In this document: positions 1 through 11,470 of the stretch, one piece after another
How positions within the stretch are numbered: the first letter of the stretch is position 1
Layout: every line of letters begins with the position of its first letter
Assembly (NCBI RefSeq): GCF_027942865.1
Contig: NC_134514.1
Coordinates: 4,626,115 to 4,690,114, forward strand
From: Odontesthes bonariensis
Taxonomy: Eukaryota > Chordata > Actinopteri > Atheriniformes > Atherinopsidae
Direction: 5' to 3'
DNA: 64,000 nucleotides
Translations under genes and position numbers: made by a program
Notes under the pieces: generated by a model
What the model saw: only the letters and a program-made list of their open reading frames with translations
What the model was told of the DNA's origin: nothing
Databases searched by the model: none

Positions 1-1104
1 ACTTACTTTTACCTCCCTCTGTTTGACTGAGATGAGAAGAGACTCTTTCTTGGTTCTTTTGATGGTGAACAACAAATCAAAGGATGGACCATTTGAGTCT
101 CTTCAGCTCTACATGAACCAGAGCAGCTTTGGCTTTTAGGGCACCTTCAGGCATCATATTATATCAACCCTACCTGTAAAACCACACAGTAAACATGCCA
201 ACAACCCAAATAAGAAAGAACTTATTGTATTTTATTTACAGGTAATGATATGAAGTTCAGATCTCTGTTCTGTGCACGCTAGCTGAAGTCTGTGTTTGAC
301 TTTTGTAGGAAAGTCTGTAATCACGTTGTGATTGTGCATTTAAGGTGTTACTTTTGCAATCTACAAACCCTATTTTGAGAAAAGTAGGAAATGGGGATGC
401 ACACATTGATCAGCTGAATATCAGAATCAGCTCTGACCAGTGATCAGACGATTTCACATTTTTTTCCAGCACATAGCACTGAGATGTATTATTTTCTTTT
501 ATCCTGGTCTATTAACAGACCATTCAAACACTGACTGACAGCAAAAGTTAACAGTTCAGTGATTGCATTCAAACTGCATTCGTTGACAACAACCTAAAGG
601 TATCTTGATTACTTCCTCTAATGATCTGGCACATCAGTCTTCATTTCCAAAGGTCCATATCAAGAAAATGTTTGTCTTTTTAGTTTAATATTTCAAGGCA
701 ATTAAAAAGAGAAAAAGTAACCCATAACCCTAACTGCCAACTACCATCTGCTGAGCTGCAGTCACCTGTAGAGTTTTCACTGACCAGCTTCATCATACTG
801 AGAAAATACAAACAAATCTAGGATGTGATTTGTTTGGAGGAGAGGCAAATACTGACAGAAAAGTTTGAAGAATGCACACGTAACATTATCACAGAGGATT
901 CTACCATCTGCAGATTAATAGGTGAGAAGTTTTAGTATTAAAAGGAGCATCTACCAAAGGTTTAGTCTTCCAGAGCAAAGATTGGAGCATCATGTAGAGG
1001 AGAATCAGACAACAAGACTGTTGAGCAGCTGAAATCTTTGCTTCAGCAAGAATGGACACAGATTCCTCTGAAAAAGGAAGCTGATGAAGCACTATGGGAA
1101 ACAT
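1..1104. other. Non-coding, no gene recognised
   Basis: I see no supportable coding exon or RNA gene here. The stretch is AT-rich with many stop codons on both strands. It may include upstream intron or 5' untranslated sequence of the GIMAP gene that follows, but no exon could be defined. Confidence 0.5.
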
Positions 1105-1463
1105 CATCCATTCATTATCTATACCGCTGAATCTGTCGGTCGGGTCGCCTGGAGCCTATCCCAGCAGTCAATGGGCGGGGTACTCCCTGGACAGGCTGCG
1201 AGTCCATCACAGGGCCACACAGAGACAAACCAGACACACAACCACACACACTCACAGTCACTCCTAAGGACAATTTTAGAGACACCAATTAACCTAACAT
1301 GCATGTTTTTGGACAGTGGGAGGAAGCAGGAGTACCCAGAGAGAAGCCACGCATACACAGGGAGAACATGCAGACTCCACACTGAAAGGCCCCAGCCGGG
1401 AGTTGAACCTGGAACCTTCTTGCTGTAAGGCGACGGTGCTAACCACCACACCACCCTGCAGCC
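1105..1463 (-). repeat. tRNA-derived SINE, copy 1
   Basis: This is the same sequence family as the copy at 25892-26264. Read on the minus strand, the head (near 1463) resembles a tRNA gene: an A-box-like GTGGTTAGCACCGTCG is followed by a B-box-like GGTTCAACTCC. The body contains the segments about tabulated headers seen in many teleost repeats, and the far end (near 1105) is a short ATGGATG-type tail. No convincing target-site duplication was seen. Confidence 0.75.
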
Positions 1464-1640
1464 CTCATGCCTCTGAGCCCCAATGATCAACCTGATTGTA
1501 TTTCTTAATATAATCAAGTTGATCATTGAAGACACTAAAAATCATTTATTTGTACTTGTGTCTGTTAGATTTACGTTGAACTTTTTAAAAATGAATAATG
1601 TGCCAAACAGCCGTTTCTTTTTTCCGTTTCTGTCCCTCAG

Positions 1641-2359
1641 GTGATCGTCCAAGGATTATGTTGCTCGGTTTGCCTGGAGATGGTAAAAGTGCATCGGGAA
1701 ACACCATCCTGGGATCAGATAGTTTCGTTTCGAACTGTGGCTTTGGAGCGGTCACTACAAAGAGTGAGCCTCAATCCGCCCAAGTGGAAGATCGTGATGT
1801 CACAGTGGTCGACACTCCAGGGTTCACCCAAAAGTCTCTGACTCCCAGAGCTCTGTATACAGAGATAGTGAAGGGAATAAAAGCAGCCGATCCAGGCCCG
1901 CATGCCTTTGTTATTGTGGTTAAAATAGGCAGAATCTCTGAGGCAAATATCAAACTGTTTCAATTGCTACCAAAACTCTTTGGCAAGGATGCTACCAAAT
2001 ACACGGTGATCCTCTTCACACATGGAGACGAGTTGGGAGGTCAGTCAATAGAAGATTTGATCAAGGATGAACCAGCCATTACTAAACTGCTCTCCAAGTG
2101 TGGTGAGAGATACTGTGTGTTTAATAACAACCAGAGAGCAAACAGGCAGCAAGTTAGAACCCTGCTGGATAAAATAGATCACATGGTTAAAGCCAATAAA
2201 AGCCAACACTGCACTGCTGAGATGTTTTACGATGTACAGAGTTTAACCGTAAAAATTCCTATTGACTTTGAGAAATTCCTGAGATATTTCAAAAAGATGC
2301 TCCAGGAATTAGATTGCTTTCGTAGCGGAAACTACCACAGAATGAACGAAGCGCTATGA
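1641..2359 (+). CDS. GIMAP/AIG1-family GTPase, terminal coding exon
   Basis: A GTPase of immunity-associated protein type: these bind GTP and act at membranes, mostly in immune cells. The open frame runs to a TGA at 2357-2359. A pyrimidine-rich tract and CAG at 1638-1640 mark a splice acceptor, so coding starts at 1641 with one base of the first codon from an upstream exon I could not find; the ATG at 1598 lies in the intron. Visible motifs are the P-loop GLPGDGKSASGN close to the start (G1), VVDTPGF (G3) and FTHGDEL at the G4 position, followed by the AIG1-type segment CGERYCVFNNNQR. About 239 codons cover the whole AIG1 domain plus a short basic helical tail, with no C-terminal membrane anchor. 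The frame is intact. Fish carry large GIMAP arrays, so this is probably one member of a family rather than a named orthologue. Confidence 0.8.
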
Positions 2360-2734
2360 AGGTTCAGTCTCTGACTTTGCAGGTTGGTTCTGATCCTTCT
2401 GTTATGATGAGTGGTTTTTGTAATGTTTTTCAGTTTGACTCTTGTATATTTGGTTTATTTCGTCATCGACTTATGTTAGATGCCCTCGATTATCCTCTTT
2501 TTGGCCCCGAATCTTTCCACAGTACATGTAACCCTTGGCTCTCATTTATTGTCAGATTTTCTGTTTATGTTCTGTCACTAATTAAAGCGTTCTTAGTAAT
2601 TGTATATCAGCTTAATGTTGTAACATAGGTCATAGTACTGCAGATTTATGTGCATTTTTACATTTTTTACAGTTTAAATTAATCACTTACAAAATGATGA
2701 TTCAGATGTTCTCAAACAGAGCACTTAATTAAAT
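2360..2734. other. 3' flank of the GIMAP exon
   Basis: AT-rich sequence directly after the GIMAP stop codon, probably 3' untranslated region. No clear AATAAA poly(A) signal was seen; ATTAAA occurs near 2582. Confidence 0.4.
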
Positions 2735-5700
2735 TCAATTCAATTCATTTTTATTTATATAGCGCCAAATACAACAAATGTCATCTCAAGGCACTTAGAT
2801 AGTAAGTCCAATTCAAGCCAATTGGAATTCAATTAATTAATAATAATCATAATTCATAAAATAATCCAATTCGTTCATATAGAGCCAATTCAAAAACAAT
2901 TTCCTAGCTAAGAAAACCAACAGATTGCACTGAAAACTTTTTGTTTTTCGGTCCAATCTCCCGGCCTGAGCGTGCCTGAGGCGACTGTGGAGAGAAACGA
3001 CTCCCTTTTAACAGGAAGAAACCTCTGGCAGAACCAGACTCAGGAAGGGTGGCCATCCGCCTCGACCAGCTGGGGTTTGAGAAGACAGAAAGGGGGGAGG
3101 GGGGAGGGGGGAGGGGGGGGCCACCGCGACGGCGGCACTGTAACACCATTCAAAGGATATCTGTTGGAACAGAGAAACACGAGTTAATGACCATAATAAT
3201 ATCACATATACATAAAGAGAGTAAAGTGAGGAAAGGTGTGTCAGATGAGGCCCCCCAGCAGTCTAGGCCTATAGCAGCTTAACTATGGGATGTTTCAGGA
3301 TCACCTGAGCCATCCCTAACTATAAGCTTTATAAAAAAGGAAAGTTTTAAGCCTGGTCTTAAAAGTGGAAAGGGTGTCTGCTTCCTGGACATTTACTGGC
3401 AGCTTATTCCACAAGAGAGGGGCCTGATAACTGAAGGCTCTGCCTCCCATTCTACTTTTAGAAACTCTGGGAACCTCAAGTAAACCTGCAGTTTGGGAAC
3501 AAAGTGCTCTGTTAGGAAAATATCTTACAATGAGATCTTTAAGATATGATGGAGCTCGGTCATTAAGAGCTTTATATGTAAGGAGAAGAATCTTAAATTC
3601 TATTCTGAATTTAACAGGGAGCCAATGAAGAGAAGCTAAAACTGGAGAAATATGATCTCTCCTGTTAGTTCTCATCAAAACTCTGGCTGCAGCACTTTGG
3701 ATCAGCTGGAGGCTTTTCAGAGAATATGTGGGACAGCCCAATAATAAAGAATTACAGTAGTCCAATCTTGACGTAACAAATGCATGAATTAGTTTTTCTG
3801 CATCACTCTGAGACAAGATGTTCCTGATTTTAACAATATTACGAAGATGAAAGAAAGCAGTCCTAGAAACCTGTTTTATATGCGAGTCAAATGATAAGTT
3901 CTGGTCAAAAATAACTCCAAGGTTCCTCACTGTAGAACTAGAAGCCAAGGAAATACCATCTAGAGGAACTATATAGCTAGACAATTTCTCCCTGAAACGC
4001 TCAGGTCCAAAGATAACGACTTCAGTTTTGTCTGAATTTAGCAGCAGACAGTTCTGAGTCATCCAGATCTTTATGTCTTTAAGACATGCTTGTAGTCTGA
4101 CCAACCTATTGGGTTCATCTGGTTTCATAGATAAGTACAGCTGAGTATCATCAGCATAGCAATGGAAATTTATGCCATGCTGTCTAATAATGTTACCTAA
4201 TGGAAGCATGTATAAGTAAAAAGAATCGGTCCAAGCACAGAACCCTGGGGAACTCCATGACTTACTCTGGTGTGTGAGGAAGATTCTTCATTTACAAGAA
4301 CAAACTGAAATCTATCAGATAAATATGATTTAAACCAGCCTAATGCAGTTCCTTTAATCCCAATAACATGTTCAAGTCTGTGTAATAAGATACTGTGATC
4401 GACCGTATCAAATGCAGCACTGAGATCCAACAGGACAAGCACAGACACAAGTCCGCTATCAGAGGCTAAGAGGAGATCATTGGTAACTTTCAGCAGTGCA
4501 GTTTCTGTGCTATGATGCACTCTGAATCCTGACTGAAACTCTTCAAACAGATTATTTCTGTGTAAGTGATCACAAAGCTGAGCTGCAACTATTTTTTCAA
4601 GAACTTTGGACATAAAACGGAGATTGGATATAGGTCTATAATGAGCCAACACTTCTGAATCAAGAGTAGGTTTTTTAAGTAAAGGTTTAATTACAGCAAC
4701 CTTAAAAGTCTGAGGTACATATCCTGTCAACAAAGACAGATTGATCAAATCCAATATGGAAGTGTCAATTAATGGGAAAACCTCCTTGAACAGTCTGGTT
4801 GGGATTGGGTCTAAAACACAAGTTGATGGTTTAGAAGAGACTATTGCTGTCGTTAGTTCAGAGAGATCAACTGGGCAGAAGCCGTCTAAATACAAATCAG
4901 GTTCTAAAGATACTTCTAAAGCTGCTGTACTTGGTGATACATCACTGATAATAGTGGGAAGGACTCCATCAATCTTCTCTCTGATAGAAACAATTTTATT
5001 GATAAAGAAGCTCATGACATCATCACTGCTGAGAGTTAAAGGAATAACTGGCTCAGCAGAGCTCGGACTCTTAGTCAGACTGGCTACAGTGCTGAAGAGA
5101 AACCTGGGATTATTCTTATTCTCTTCTATCAATGATGAATAATAAGCAGTTCTAGCTTTACGAAGGGCTTTCTTATACATTGTTAAACTATCTTTCCAGA
5201 CTAATTGAGACTCTTCTAAATTAGAGGAACGCCACTGTCTCTCCAGCTTTCTTGCAGTCTGCTTTAAAGCACGCAGCTGTGAATTATACCAAGGAGCCAG
5301 CCTCTTCTGACTGATTACCTTCCTTTTCAGAGGGGCAACATTGTCCAGTGCTGTACGCATTGAAACTATAGTGCTGTCAACAAGAGACTCAAGTGCTGCT
5401 GGAGTAAAGTTTAGGTAGTCGTCCTCTGTCATATCTGCACATGGCAGTGAAGAAAAGGATGATGGAATTAATTCTTTAAATCTGGTTACAGCATCCTCTG
5501 ATAGACACCTTCTATATGTAAATTTCTTCTCAGAAACTGTATAGTCAAGTAATGTAAACTCAAAGGTTATCAGAAAATGGTCAGATAAGACAGGGTTATG
5601 AGGGAACACTGTTAACTGTTCACTCTCAATGCCATAAGTCAGCACAAGATCAAGGGTGTGATTAAGGCAGTGAGTCGGTCTGTGAACACTCTGAGAAAAT

Positions 5701-6058
5701 CCAATAGAGTCCAATATAGAATTAAAGTTCATATTCAGGCTGTCATTTTCAACATCTACATGAATATTAAAGTCACCCACTACAATGACTTTATCTGTAC
5801 TCAGCACTAACTGGGATAAAAACTCTGAGAATTCAGACAGAAACTCAGAATAAGGGCCAGGTGGACGATACACAACAACAAACACAAGAGGTTTCTGTGA
5901 TTTCCACTTTGCGTGGGAAAAACTGAGAATCAGAGATTCAAAAGAGCTCAAACTAATCTTGGGTCTGGGACTGATGAGTAACCCTGATCTGAAAATAGCT
6001 GCCACTCCTCCTCCTCTGCCTGTGGTTCGAGGAACGTGAACATTTAAACAGTCCACTT
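2735..6058 (-). mobile_element. L2-like non-LTR retrotransposon, 5' truncated
   Basis: A LINE on the minus strand. Its 3' region occupies 2735-3315 and ends at the left in AATTCAATT-type repeats after the typical fish L2 tail (TTTATTTATATAGCGCC on the plus strand). Coding sequence fills 3316-6056. The 5' end is missing: the protein begins inside the endonuclease domain near 6056, where unrelated sequence takes over. Truncation at the 5' end is usual for LINE copies. Confidence 0.85.
3316..6056 (-). pseudogene. L2-like LINE endonuclease/reverse transcriptase, frameshifted
   Basis: Two abutting open frames (6056-4197 and 4209-3316) together make one ORF2. The first has endonuclease motifs ([19 protein letters not shown]) and then reverse transcriptase motifs [21 protein letters not shown] and [15 protein letters not shown]. 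It ends a few codons later. The second frame resumes directly with FHCYADDTQLYLS, the catalytic YADD box, and the RT thumb and C-terminal region (RLDYCNSLL, LHWLPV). The break near 4205-4225 is best explained by loss of one base between the PQG box and YADD. The remaining frame is otherwise open over about 915 codons, which suggests a fairly recent insertion. A shift before the catalytic box makes this copy inactive. Confidence 0.88.
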
Positions 6059-6111
6059 AGTGGACGGGATCCTATTAAATACATATTCTGATACACATTC
6101 ATTTCTGGGAG

Positions 6112-7444
6112 CAGTGGCGGCTCCTGACATTTTTTTTAGGTAGTGCAATTTCCAGTCTGTGAAAGCTGCATCAGAGTGTGCTGTGCGAAGCTGAACTGAT
6201 TGCACTGATGCAAACCTGTTATGTTCCCACACAGGAAATAAAATGTCCAATCGTCCAGAAACTCCTTGTCTTCCTTAAATAAACACAACGCAGAGTCGAG
6301 GGGTTATTTGGTCTGCCAAATAACCAAAGTGACTGCAATTTTCCCCCGTTATGTCCATAAGTACCATAAAAGTCCACAGGACAGGTATATTTGTCTAGGT
6401 AGCATAATTTATTGTAATAATTTTAAATCATTTTTTGTTATTTTTTGCATAATTTGCCAATTAGTTAATATTACACCTTAACCATTATTTATTTATTTTC
6501 CTCATATTGTTCCAGGATTCTATGAAATAAGTAAACACATAAGCTCTTAATGATAAGATTCATTCAATTTTCATTCTACAGAATGTAATTAAAATGACAG
6601 CATATAAATCCAAGTCAAGTGTTTATTGAAGTTTTGGAAAATATGACTTAGAAAAGCATAACCAGTTGTCAAACATGGTTAAGTGCAGCTTACTTATGTG
6701 AGATTTCTCTCTTTTTTAAATATAATACTGCACCATTAACAATGAATGTGTCATTATACATTCTGCTATTATTGTCAACATTATATAAAAGATTTAAATC
6801 ATTACAAGTCAATGACTGAGCACAAAAGGGTAAGTTATTTAGCTACAAAATACTACCTAGAAAAATAGCAGGGTTGGTGGAGCCCTGGGTTTCATCTTTG
6901 CCTCGCAAGGCTAGCTCGAACATCCTGCAAAATTCTTCCAAACTTCCTTCTCCGCATTAGTACGACGACTAAAGGGAACTTCTGTCAGAAACACTAACGT
7001 ATGGTTGCACTCGACACTCGCCATCTTCTTCATAGAATGTTTTTTTTTTTTTTTCTTTATTGAAAACCACAATGTTACAACAACAAGTAGAAAGTTCATG
7101 GTCCCGCGCAACAGACATATGACGAAAGCACGTTGTGCGTCGTTTGTGCGAGCACATAAACCCTCATAGAAAATGCATTGGGAGCAGGATTTTTGAAAAA
7201 AACCGAGGTCCCATTCATGTCAATGGGAGCTTCCTGGTGCAAATTCGACCCTGACAGAAATCGCACAAAATGGGCGTAGCAACACCAGGCGCGACCTTAA
7301 TCTGATTGGACAATGACATATAGCCTACAACCAGTTTGCCTACAGCAGATCAGTCCCACCTTAGCAACTAGATAAAAAAAAAAGAAAAAACTCTGTGTTT
7401 GGTAGTGCGTCGCACAAATCGCCCCTATGGAGGAGCCGCCGCTG
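6112..7444. mobile_element. hAT-like DNA transposon with perfect 8-bp target duplication
   Basis: The left end CAGTGGCGGCTCCT and the right end AGGAGCCGCCGCTG are terminal inverted repeats with one mismatch. Both ends are flanked by the identical 8-bp TCTGGGAG (6104-6111 and 7445-7452). An 8-bp duplication and CAG ends are the hAT signature. The 1333-bp interior has no long transposase frame. A minus-strand ATG near 7024 opens a 37-codon frame (MASVECNHT...) that may be a remnant of a first coding exon. I infer a non-autonomous derivative. Confidence 0.8.
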
Positions 7445-7452
7445 TCTGGGAG

Positions 7453-8755
7453 ACAGAGTTGGTGATGCTCAGAGAAATATCTGCGTTTTCTGATTTTTTC
7501 CAAGTGTATTCTGTAATTAATATAATAATGCAATTTGTTACTTAGATGAAAATCAATTTGTGTTTGTAAAATCAGCTACAGGTTCAGTCAGTAAAAACAA
7601 TCAAATGATGAGTCTGAATGATTCTCAAGTTCCTCCCTGTACATTTAAGAGTTTCTGGACATTTTTAATTAGGATATTTTTTTGGTTTTTTTCAGGCTTT
7701 AACAGGAACTGTATTCCTGATTATCACTTATCTTATTTAATTATCATGTAGTTTAGTCCCATAAAACAATGTAAACGTTTTAAAATTTAAATTTTTTATT
7801 ATTTTTGACGGTAGATAATCAATGTGATGTCATGCATCACACATTTAACTATTCTACCACTGCACACTCAAAGCTGGAATAGGGCAGCCCATACATAACC
7901 TATATCATCTACATTTTTTATCATTATATGGGGATTCAGTTACAAATTATGTTCAAATTGGAGTCATATAATATATTTTTTTGTTTATCCATATTAATAT
8001 CTTAATGCCTCAACAGTGTAATAGATCAGGAAGTCCCAGGGTGGGTTGTGTGTTTGTGTGAGGGTGGGGGGTGGGTTTTGTGTTTTGCTATTTGTTGTCT
8101 GTTATATGTGGGTTATTGTTTGTGTTATCTCCTACTTAAAACAAAACTCTGAATGTATATAAATGTGTAATTTTGAAATGCTTTTCACAATAAAAAACGA
8201 TTTGAAATAAACCAAATAAATTCACCTGGATAATAATAAAATAAAATTGGATTCATATATATTTTGAGCCTGTATGTCAATGTTCACAAATGATTCCAGA
8301 GGCTGAAGTTGTAGATCAAGTTAAATGTCACAAAATTTAAGTGTATGTGTGCGCATAAAAGATTTGTATTTGTTCAAATATAATAAATAAATCATATATT
8401 GTGTAAAGATACACAAAGACACCAAGAGAATAAAGTGTTTTTGTGAGCATTTGCTCACAGATATTAAGAAGAGAACTGCAAGTAAAACTGAAACTTCCTA
8501 CGTTTCCTGTGAGTTACCGAAGTTTGAGTACAAATTCTGATCCTGTCTTTACTCCTCAGTGTAGCTGGACAAATGCAACTCAATCACAGATCAAACTGAT
8601 CATGTTTTTTGTAGTATATAAGAGATGGTCACCATCAAACAGCAAATATCAATCTTTCTCAGGTAATTACTGCTCCTACAAGACCAAACTTAAAAGATCC
8701 TTGAAAGTCATCCCTGATCGACTGAATCTTAACAAATCGAAAGGGAGAAAAATCT
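7453..8755. other. AT-rich intergenic sequence
   Basis: No recognisable gene. The plus-strand open frame at 8443-8757 (104 codons) has no motif I know. The stretch 8030-8220 (GT-rich, then AATAAAAAACGATTTGAAATAAA) looks like a LINE 3' end but carries no coding support. Confidence 0.4.
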
Positions 8756-8759
8756 GACT

Positions 8760-10140
8760 CCACAGTATTTGAACTTGGGGTTAGTGATCATTGCCTAACA
8801 GCCTGTACCAGAACTGCAAAAATAAAAAACTTAGGTCCACGCTTGGTATCAAGACGGAACCTGAAACATCTCAATGAGCAGGCTTTTTTTTTTTAACTGA
8901 TCTGTTGAATAGTTATATTCATGACACTGTTAAAATCCCAGATGTTGATTTAGCCATCCATCCATCCATTATCTTCCGCTGGTCCGGGGATCGGGTTGCG
9001 GGGGCAGCAGCTTGAGCAGAGAGACCCAGACGTCCCTGTCCCCGGCCACTTCCTCCAGCTCTTCTGGGGGGACCCCGAGGCGTTCCCAGGCCAGCCGAGA
9101 AACATAGTCTCTCCAACGTGTCCTGGGTCTTCCCCGGGGCCTCCTCCCAGTGGGACGGGCCCGGAACACCTCACCGGGGAGGCGTCCAGGAGGCATCCTA
9201 ACCAGATGCCCGAGCCACCTCATCTGACTCCTCTCGATGCGGAGGAGCAGCGGTTCTACTCCGAGCCCCTCCCGGATGACCGAGCTTCTCACCCTATCTC
9301 TAAGGGAGAGCCCAGACACCCTGCGGAGGAAACTCATTTCGGCCGCTCGTATTCGCGATCTCGTTCTTTCGGTCACTACCCACAGCTCGTGACCATAGGT
9401 GAGGGTAGGAACATAGATTGACCATAAATCGAGAGCTTCGCCTTCTGGCTCAGCTCCTTCTTCACCACGACGGGCCGGTGCAGAGCCCGCATCACTGCAG
9501 ACGCTGCACCGATCCGTCTGTCAATCTCCTGCTCCATTCGTCCCTCACTCGTGAACAAGACCCCGAGATACTTGAACTCCTCCACTTGGGGAAGGATCTC
9601 ATTCTCATCTCATTGATTTAGCTCTTGACCATCTTTGTAAATCTTCTAATTCCATAGTTGATACACACACCCCTTTTTAAAAAATATAGAACTCAGAACA
9701 GGTCTAGTCCCTGGTTTTCAGCCGAACTATCTTCTTTACTTAAAAAAGAAATAAATCTTGGATGCTAGCTGGGCATACGAGGGATCCAGGTCATTTGCTT
9801 GCTTTTAGGCAGCTTAGAAATTAATGAACAGCAGCAATCCAGCAGAAAGGCCAAGTCTGATCATTATCTGAATTTGATTCTACTACTACTCAATTCCAAC
9901 AAACTTCTGGAGGGCGGTAAACTCTATCATTGTAAATCTTCTCCTTCACTTGCTACTACTCCTGTTTTTAATTAGACTTCTATGTTTTCGCTGTTTATCT
10001 TTGTCACTTCTGTTAAGCTTACAGTATGTTCTAAATATTGTGTTTTGATCGTGTCTTCAAAAGTTCTTTTTTTTTGTCTCGGCTATGTTGTAAATGAGGT
10101 TGTTTCCTCATATCTTCAAGTTTAAATAAAGGTTATAGCT
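8760..10140 (+). mobile_element. Degenerate LINE (endonuclease end to 3' tail)
   Basis: Near 8775-8900 the plus strand encodes an endonuclease-like LGVSDHCLTA segment, and 9623-9850 continues with an RT-linker-like SSPWFSAELSSLL and RQLRN region. The copy ends at about 10140 in AAATAAAGGTTAT, a common fish LINE tail. A second LINE is inserted at 8955-9612; removing it brings the two coding pieces into one frame across the target site. Stops and shifts elsewhere mean this copy is dead. The clade is uncertain, probably L2/CR1-like. Confidence 0.6.
8955..9612 (-). mobile_element. RTE-like LINE 3' fragment nested in another LINE
   Basis: Minus-strand frames at 9585-9376 and 9376-8969 encode the C-terminal part of a LINE protein, with RWLGHLVRMPPGRLPGEVF followed by a GRRPRGRPRTRW box. 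The 3' end at the left is a run of ATCCATCC, the tail type of fish RTE-like elements. The insert is bounded by a 10-bp direct repeat TTGATTTAGC at 8945-8954 and 9613-9622. It is heavily 5' truncated. Assignment to the RTE/Rex3 group is from memory of the motif and is tentative. Confidence 0.75.
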
Positions 10141-10289
10141 AGTGTGGCACCTGCTTTGTCACGGGAGCAGTGGTGGTACTCTGTTCTGCATCATCTTTAT
10201 TTCTGTTAATACATGCTTCATACCATAAAATTGGAAATACTATAATAAGAGTAATGAATAACGATACACAGCTGGTTCCTCTTAACCCA

Positions 10290-10610
10290 CAAAATCCTGG
10301 AAATCTGAATGGATGCCACGGCCATGTATTCTGCTAAGGCTTCTTCTCTTTCCTCATGTCAGGTGAATGGTTTTAGCTGTGGGACTACAAATGGTCTTAA
10401 ATTATCTCAAATGGAGTTAATCCTGCTCTAGTTGGAGTAATATGCATGTTTAGGACTACTAGTCTAGTGGTAAACAGTAAACCCAATTTTTCCCGTTTCT
10501 TCTATGATTTTCTTCAACCTTGACTTAATTATTCCATTGCGTCTTTCCACCCGTTCTGCTGACTGTGGGTGTTATGCACAGCGGTTTCTAAGGGATTTTC
10601 TTTTTTTTTC
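10290..10610 (-). pseudogene. Retroviral integrase fragment, degenerate
   Basis: Read on the minus strand from about 10600 down, the sequence encodes an HPQSAERVERRNG-like segment, the conserved region around the catalytic glutamate of retroviral integrases, then a C-terminal stretch with RPFVVPQLKPF. Several stop codons interrupt it. No LTR or other viral part was recognised next to it. It is an old scrap of an endogenous retrovirus, possibly related to the one at 46490-52426. Confidence 0.55.
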
Positions 10611-10989
10611 TTCTTTTTTTTTTACCCTTGTCCTGTCCAGCATTATGGCAGCAGAATTGTAATCTGAATACCGTTTATGCTAAACACATTTGCTATGCCA
10701 AGGGAAGCTTTATGAATGTAAAGCTCCCCATCAACTCCTCATCTTTATTTATTTATTTTTGTTACAATATTTAACATGATGTGATAATAGTGCCGAACCG
10801 GACCGGGGGACAGAGAGAGAGGGAGAGCGAAGAAGAGAAAAAAAGAACTGAAACATGAAGAGACAAACATAAAAAACAATGAAAAATCCGACAACCAGCT
10901 GCTACACCTGTAAAAACAAAACTGAAGACAATTCACGGCTTTTGTGGGGAATCCAGCCTTAGAAGCACCAGGAGCACCTGTGATGCCTT

Positions 10990-11046
10990 GTGTACACCAA
11001 GAGCGACCTCCGCTACCAGGTAGCGGAGGTCGCTCTTGGTGTACAC
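10990..11046. repeat. Perfect 28-bp inverted repeat with 1-base loop
   Basis: GTGTACACCAAGAGCGACCT and the next eight bases (10990-11017) are repeated exactly in reverse complement at 11019-11046, separated only by an A at 11018. It lies in the L1-like 3' region. It could be a cruciform or RNA hairpin, or an artefact of cloning or assembly. Confidence 0.9.
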
Positions 11047-11470
11047 GCAGCATGAGCAGACAAGCAGAGAACAAACACACAAACAAACAAACAAAAAAAC
11101 ACAAGCAGCAGCAATCTCATATAATACACAGGTGACCTAAAACCACAGGACAGCACAACAACTGCTTAGTGAGCATGCTACTGGGCTAATGAATGTGTGT
11201 GTGAGTGTGAGTGTGTGTGCATGAACATGCAATACACATAGATGGTCCCACATAATAACCATGCTTAAATATCAGTGTATAGGGCCACAATCCCCACCCC
11301 CCCAGTAATCAGAAGCAGCCCCCAGACCCAGGCCACCAACAGCCCCCAAGGACCACAGAACCCGGGAAGCCCACCATAGTGACAACCACACATCCCCCCA
11401 GAACACAGCAGAGGAAGCCCCCGGACAGAGCCCCCACAAGCATCGGGCAGAGCCCCGCCGGCGACCAGAG

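Noticed and set aside
1598-1640. ATG at 1598 as the start of the GIMAP protein
   Set aside because: The following 14 codons coincide with a pyrimidine-rich tract and CAG, i.e. an intron end; similarity to GTPases begins right after 1640.
8443-8757. 104-codon plus-strand open frame as a gene
   Set aside because: No motif, AT-rich, no splice or promoter support, and next to LINE remnants.
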